NCBI GenBank assembly: GCA_011523285.1 | Contig: WTHC01000014.1 | Span: 1-32,826 of the forward strand | Direction: 5' to 3' | Source: Nitrosopumilaceae archaeon | GTDB lineage: Archaea; Thermoproteota; Nitrososphaeria; Nitrososphaerales; Nitrosopumilaceae | DNA: 32,826 nt | Shown here: piece by piece, positions 28,490-32,826 of the stretch | Layout of the letters: every line of letters begins with the position of its first letter | Numbering within the stretch: position 1 is the first letter of the stretch | Notes under the pieces: model-generated | The model's database searches: none | What the model saw: only the letters and a program-made list of their open reading frames with translations | Told to the model about the DNA's origin: nothing | Program-made: the position numbers and the translations under genes

Positions 28490-29341
28490 ATGTATCAAAA
28501 TAGAACTCAATACCATACGAAGAAGAACAACCTATACAAAAGTATATCTACATACGCAACACAATATAAAAACATAGCATTAATAAGAATGGAAAAAGTT
28601 CGCGCGTCACAAATTTCATCGTTAAGAAAGAAATTACATGATACAAAAATATTTAGTGTAAAGGATCGCATAGCCAAAAAAGCTTTGGCGAACATAAATA
28701 TTGATGTGATTGATAAAATTGTAAATGGAATAAATGGACAATGTATGTTGGTATTTACTAATGTTTCACCATTCGAATTAAGTGCAATATTTGCAAAAAA
28801 TAAAACAATGTTATTGTCTAGAGAAGGAGATATTTCTAATATAGATATTATAATACCTGCAAAGAATACTGGTGTTGCTCCTGGTCCGATTTTAACCGAT
28901 TTTAAGGAAAATGGAATACCTACAAAAATAGATCAAGGCACTGTATGGATTACTAAAGATACCCCAGTTATAAAAAAAGGGGAAAAAATTTCTGCAAAGT
29001 TAGCATCAATACTTGGTAAATTGAATATTAAACCAATCGAAGCCACTGTGAAACTAAATATGGCGATGGAAGAAGGAAATTATTATAACAATATAGATTT
29101 AATAATAGATGTAGATTGGTATAAAGAAGCTTTCTTGAGATCACATGCAAGTTGTTTATTATTATCGGTGGAATGTAATTATGTAACACCAGAAAGCATC
29201 AATAGTATAATTGTAAAATTAGTTAATTTGGCATTCAATGTATCAATTAATATAACATATATGAACACAGATAATAAAAAAGAAATAATAAATAAGGCGC
29301 ATAACAACGCATTACTACTACATGCTAGTATAAACAACTAA
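28490..29341 (+). CDS. rpl10: 50S ribosomal protein L10 (P0)
   Basis: LIRMEKVRASQISSLRKKLHDT, NTGVAPGPILTDFKENGIPTKIDQGTVWITKDTPVIKKGEKIS. Confidence 0.95.
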   Translation: MYQNRTQYHTKKNNLYKSISTYATQYKNIALIRMEKVRASQISSLRKKLHDTKIFSVKDRIAKKALANINIDVIDKIVNGINGQCMLVFTNVSPFELSAIFAKNKTMLLSREGDISNIDIIIPAKNTGVAPGPILTDFKENGIPTKIDQGTVWITKDTPVIKKGEKISAKLASILGKLNIKPIEATVKLNMAMEEGNYYNNIDLIIDVDWYKEAFLRSHASCLLLSVECNYVTPESINSIIVKLVNLAFNVSINITYMNTDNKKEIINKAHNNALLLHASINN

Positions 29342-29379
29342 AATATTATGTTTAGTTTATACAAGCTGAAATAATAAAT

Positions 29380-29685
29380 CTAACCAAATAGTGATGCCAG
29401 GCCTTCCATTGCTTGTTCTTCTGATTTACCACTTTTTTCTTCTTTAGGCGAAGATTCTTTCTTTTTATTAGTATCTTCAGGAGTTTTTTGCGTAGATTGT
29501 ACTGGAACAGAATTAGACGAACTAATTATCTTTTCAATATCAACATCAGATAAAGAAGCAATCAATGTTTTTACTTTAGCTGTATCGACATCAGAGCCAG
29601 CAGCTTTGATTATAGATGTTACATTGGATTCATTAATTTCTTTTTTTAATTTATGTAAGATTAATGCAGCGTAAACATATTCCAT
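29380..29685 (-). CDS. rpl12: 50S ribosomal protein L12 (P1)
   Basis: MEYVYAALILHKLKKEINESNVTSIIKAAGSDVDTAKVKTLIASLSDVDIEKII... ending EEQAMEGLASLFG, acidic/basic hinge and stalk tail. Confidence 0.95.
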   Translation of the reverse strand: MEYVYAALILHKLKKEINESNVTSIIKAAGSDVDTAKVKTLIASLSDVDIEKIISSSNSVPVQSTQKTPEDTNKKKESSPKEEKSGKSEEQAMEGLASLFG

Positions 29686-29738
29686 TATTTTGTTTTCTTA
29701 TATATTCAATATAAAACTAATGCAAGATGGTGGTATTA

Positions 29739-30251
29739 TTATGTCAAAATTTTCAAACTTCTACAAACAGAATATAAGTTACGTTTCAGATTTTTATCGT
29801 ATAATGTATCCATTCTTTGTTTTAATATAGATTTAGCATGATCTTTTTCAGATCCATCTTGAAGCGACAATACATTATTGATTAATTCTGATAAAGATTC
29901 TCTCATCCAACCATCAAGTACTGAATACGTTTTTGATGAAATTAACACGATATTGTTGTTGTCTAGGTTTAAAACATCTTCATAGGTTTCATAATCAACT
30001 CTGTATATAAATGCAAGAATGCAATTATCAGGAGTAGGGTTTTTTAATATTTCAATAGATCGAGGGCCGGTTTTACCTTGAGTTATTTTATTTTTCAATC
30101 CAACAGGAGTGATAATTAATCCATTTATTCCGATATCATGTTCGTGTACTCCTGTAACAACACCAATTACAATATCACATAAATCATCTTTGGATCGAAT
30201 TGATGCAAATACATAATCACCTTCTTTAATACGAGATTTTTTTTTGAACAC
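29739..30251 (-). CDS. Hypothetical protein, 170 aa
   Basis: ORF with N-terminal beta-barrel-like segment (IKEGDYVFASIRSKDDLCDIVIGVVTGVHEHDIGINGLIITPVG) and helical C-terminus. No family recognised. Confidence 0.72.
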   Translation of the reverse strand: MFKKKSRIKEGDYVFASIRSKDDLCDIVIGVVTGVHEHDIGINGLIITPVGLKNKITQGKTGPRSIEILKNPTPDNCILAFIYRVDYETYEDVLNLDNNNIVLISSKTYSVLDGWMRESLSELINNVLSLQDGSEKDHAKSILKQRMDTLYDKNLKRNLYSVCRSLKILT

Positions 30252-30324
30252 GGTAATATAACTTTGTTATTATATTTATTTCATAATATAGATAATTAAT
30301 AACTAACGTCTCTCTAAATATAAT

Positions 30325-32826
30325 ATGAATAGAGACATTATGAAGAAATTTTCTTCGAATCCAGATAAATATTATAAAACTAAATTATTTGAAGATCATA
30401 ACTTTAAACGTATAATGTGTGTGCAATGTAAGAGATTTTTTTGGACATTAGATGAAAATAAAATATTATGCCCAGAAGATGAAGATGATACTCATTCATT
30501 TATTGGCAACCCGCCTACTAATAAAAAACTCGATTATGTAAAAACATTACATGAAATTAAGTCTTTTTTTGCAGAAAATAATCACACAATAATTAATAGA
30601 TATCCGGTAGTATGTAGATGGAGAGAAGATCTATATTTTACGATTGCGTCAATAGTTAACTTTCAAAGAATTATTGATTCAAAAGTAATTTTTGAATTAC
30701 CAGCAAATCCACTCCTAGTACCACAAATATGTTTAAGATTTAATGATATAGAGAATGTTGGAATAACTGGAAAACATTTTTCCAGTTTTTGTATGATTGG
30801 ACAACATAGTATATACAATGAACTTGGTGGATATTGGAAAGACAAATGTATAGAATTAGATTTTAAATTATTAACAGAAAAATTTGGAATTAATAAAAAT
30901 AAGATAGTGTTCATGGAAGATGTGTGGGAAGGTGGAGGTTCTTTTGGAGCGTCTTTAGAATATTTTGTAAATGGTTTGGAATTGGGAAATGCTGTGTTTA
31001 CTGAATTTCAAGGCAGATTAACTGAATACACTAAACTGAAACAACTTGTAGTAGATATGGGAGCAGGGCTAGAAAGAATGTCATGGATAACTACAGGCAG
31101 CCCAACTGCGTACGATTGTTGTTTTGGCAACATCACAAAAAATCTTATCCAGAAAGCTGGTATTGATATACCTAATCATACACTACACAAATATTTCAAA
31201 GAAATAATTCAAAATAAAAAATATAAAAATATTTTAGAATGTAAAAATAAAATAATCAATTCTATCGGTATGTCAACACGAGATTTAAACAATATTTTAG
31301 CACTTGAATCTATATACTTAATTTTAGATCACATACGGACATTAATTTTTGCAGTAAAAGATGGAATGATACCTAGTAATGTAGGAGGAGGATACAATTT
31401 AAGAATAATCACAAGAAGAATTATTGCCGCCATAAATAAACTACAAACAAAAATAAACATAAATGAAATAATAAATGAAGAAATAAACTATTTAAAATAT
31501 GCATATCCAGAAATAACAAATGCTGAAAAAGATATCAACATAATAATAGATATAGAATACAAAAGATATTCAGAATCAAAAAAAAGAATTGATAAGATAG
31601 TAACAAAAATGGATATAGATAATAAAAAACCAAATGTAGAAAAATTAATGAGACTATATGAATCTGATGGTATAACACCAGATTATTTGAAAGAACGTAA
31701 TATAATTTCAACATATCCAGATAATTTTTATTCACTTTTATCCAAAAAGAATGAACATATAAAAACACATTCTACAAATATATTGGAGCTTGAAGGCATT
31801 CAAAAGACAGATCTGCTTTTTTATAAGACTGATCCTACAGAATTTAAGGCCAACATCCTAAAAGTATATGACAAATATATAATATTGGACCGTACTGCTT
31901 TTTATGCTCGTGGAGGGGGACAAGAACCAGATCATGGAAAAATATATTCCTACAATGTTATAGATGTAAAAAAGTATGAAGGAGTGGTAATACATGAAGT
32001 AGATCGACATATCAATGATATTAAAACTGGCGACGTTGTTAATTGTTCAATAAATATAGAACGTCGTAGAAATATAACGAAGCATCATACAAGTACACAT
32101 ATAATCAATTCAGCATCACGTAAAATATTAGGCAATTGGGTTTGGCAGAATTCAGCTTTTAAAGATAGTAAATATGGAAGACTAGACATAATTCATCATT
32201 CTAGTTTAACAAATGATGAAGTTATAAAAATAGAAAAGATATCCAATGACATAATCCAACAGGATCTAATTGTAAATATAAAAGAATATGAAAGAAAAAT
32301 AGCTGAACAGAAATTTGGTTTTAAGATTTATCAAGGAGGCGTAATGCCATTAAAGATAATACGGATTGTAAGTGTGGGATATTTCGATATAGAAGCATGT
32401 GGAGGAACACATGTTAAGAGAACTGGAGAAATTGGTTTGATCAAAATAATCAAAACAGAAAGAATACAAGACGGAGTCATTAGAATAGAATTTGTATCAG
32501 GAGAAAAAGCTGTAGAATATATTCAGGAACAAGAAAATCAACTTACAAAAATTACCGAATTATTACAAACAGAAAAACATAGAGTCATGAAATCTTTTCA
32601 AAACAAATTGATAGAATTAGAAGAAACTAAAAAAAAATTGAAATATACTCTTGAAAAAACATCTGAAAATGATATTTATGAAATCATCCAAAAATCCAAA
32701 ATTTATGGAAAATTGAAACTATATTTATTGGTAGAATATAAATTGGACGAAAAATTTCATATAAATATAGGCAAAAAAGCAACAAAGAAAGATCCGTTAT
32801 TAGTATATTGTGTATTAATAATAAAG
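30325..32826 (+). CDS. alaS: Alanyl-tRNA synthetase, archaeal type, 3' truncated by the window edge (absent from the ORF track)
   Basis: Manual translation: MNRDIMKKFSSNPDKYYKTKLFEDHNFKRIMCVQCKRFFWTLDENKILCPEDE...VVDMGAGLERMSWITTGSPTAYD; editing motif HHTSTHIINSASRKILG and CGGTH. In frame to the last base (...KKDPLLVYCVLIIK). Confidence 0.95.
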   Translation, partial: MNRDIMKKFSSNPDKYYKTKLFEDHNFKRIMCVQCKRFFWTLDENKILCPEDEDDTHSFIGNPPTNKKLDYVKTLHEIKSFFAENNHTIINRYPVVCRWREDLYFTIASIVNFQRIIDSKVIFELPANPLLVPQICLRFNDIENVGITGKHFSSFCMIGQHSIYNELGGYWKDKCIELDFKLLTEKFGINKNKIVFMEDVWEGGGSFGASLEYFVNGLELGNAVFTEFQGRLTEYTKLKQLVVDMGAGLERMSWITTGSPTAYDCCFGNITKNLIQKAGIDIPNHTLHKYFKEIIQNKKYKNILECKNKIINSIGMSTRDLNNILALESIYLILDHIRTLIFAVKDGMIPSNVGGGYNLRIITRRIIAAINKLQTKININEIINEEINYLKYAYPEITNAEKDINIIIDIEYKRYSESKKRIDKIVTKMDIDNKKPNVEKLMRLYESDGITPDYLKERNIISTYPDNFYSLLSKKNEHIKTHSTNILELEGIQKTDLLFYKTDPTEFKANILKVYDKYIILDRTAFYARGGGQEPDHGKIYSYNVIDVKKYEGVVIHEVDRHINDIKTGDVVNCSINIERRRNITKHHTSTHIINSASRKILGNWVWQNSAFKDSKYGRLDIIHHSSLTNDEVIKIEKISNDIIQQDLIVNIKEYERKIAEQKFGFKIYQGGVMPLKIIRIVSVGYFDIEACGGTHVKRTGEIGLIKIIKTERIQDGVIRIEFVSGEKAVEYIQEQENQLTKITELLQTEKHRVMKSFQNKLIELEETKKKLKYTLEKTSENDIYEIIQKSKIYGKLKLYLLVEYKLDEKFHINIGKKATKKDPLLVYCVLIIK

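Noticed and set aside
31535-31768. 77-aa hydrophobic - strand ORF
   Set aside because: Inside alaS on the opposite strand; hydrophobicity is a by-product of complementing Lys/Asn/Ile-rich codons.
1-32826. CRISPR arrays, insertion sequences, integrases, prophage or defence genes
   Set aside because: No regularly spaced repeats, transposase motifs or phage-like proteins were seen; intergenic space is minimal and genes are core metabolism or translation.

Overview
AT-rich, gene-dense archaeal chromosome segment. Gene content and order fit Thaumarchaeota/Nitrososphaerota, but that is an inference and no marker search was run. It is mostly core genome: rpo3-L18e-L13-S9; a four-gene cluster encoding two complete 3-isopropylmalate/homoaconitate dehydratase heterodimers, one bacterial-type and one archaeal-type; cofE; a 2-oxoacid:ferredoxin oxidoreductase plus an LhgO-like oxidase; the distal spc block (L18-S5-L30-L15-secY-adkA-EMC3/DUF106-cmk-cbf5); argF-ftsY-prefoldin; sodA; ATP-type pckA; L32e-L19e; secE-nusG-L11; L1-L10; L12 on the opposite strand; and the 5' part of alaS, which runs off the window and is missing from the ORF track. 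I found no mobile element, CRISPR array or defence island. The most useful observations are: (1) a class II tRNA-Ser(GGA) gene with an 11-nt intron in a reduced bulge-helix-bulge fold; (2) a D-aminoacyl-tRNA deacylase (DTD2) gene broken by two -1 frameshifts in short homopolymers, with its start codon overlapping a possible secE start in a shared CATG; (3) paired bacterial-type and archaeal-type LeuCD; (4) breaks and inversions in normally conserved ribosomal operons; (5) an inverted repeat spanning the alaS start codon; and (6) several uncharacterised small proteins. I did not find convincing evidence for a wholly new multi-gene system.
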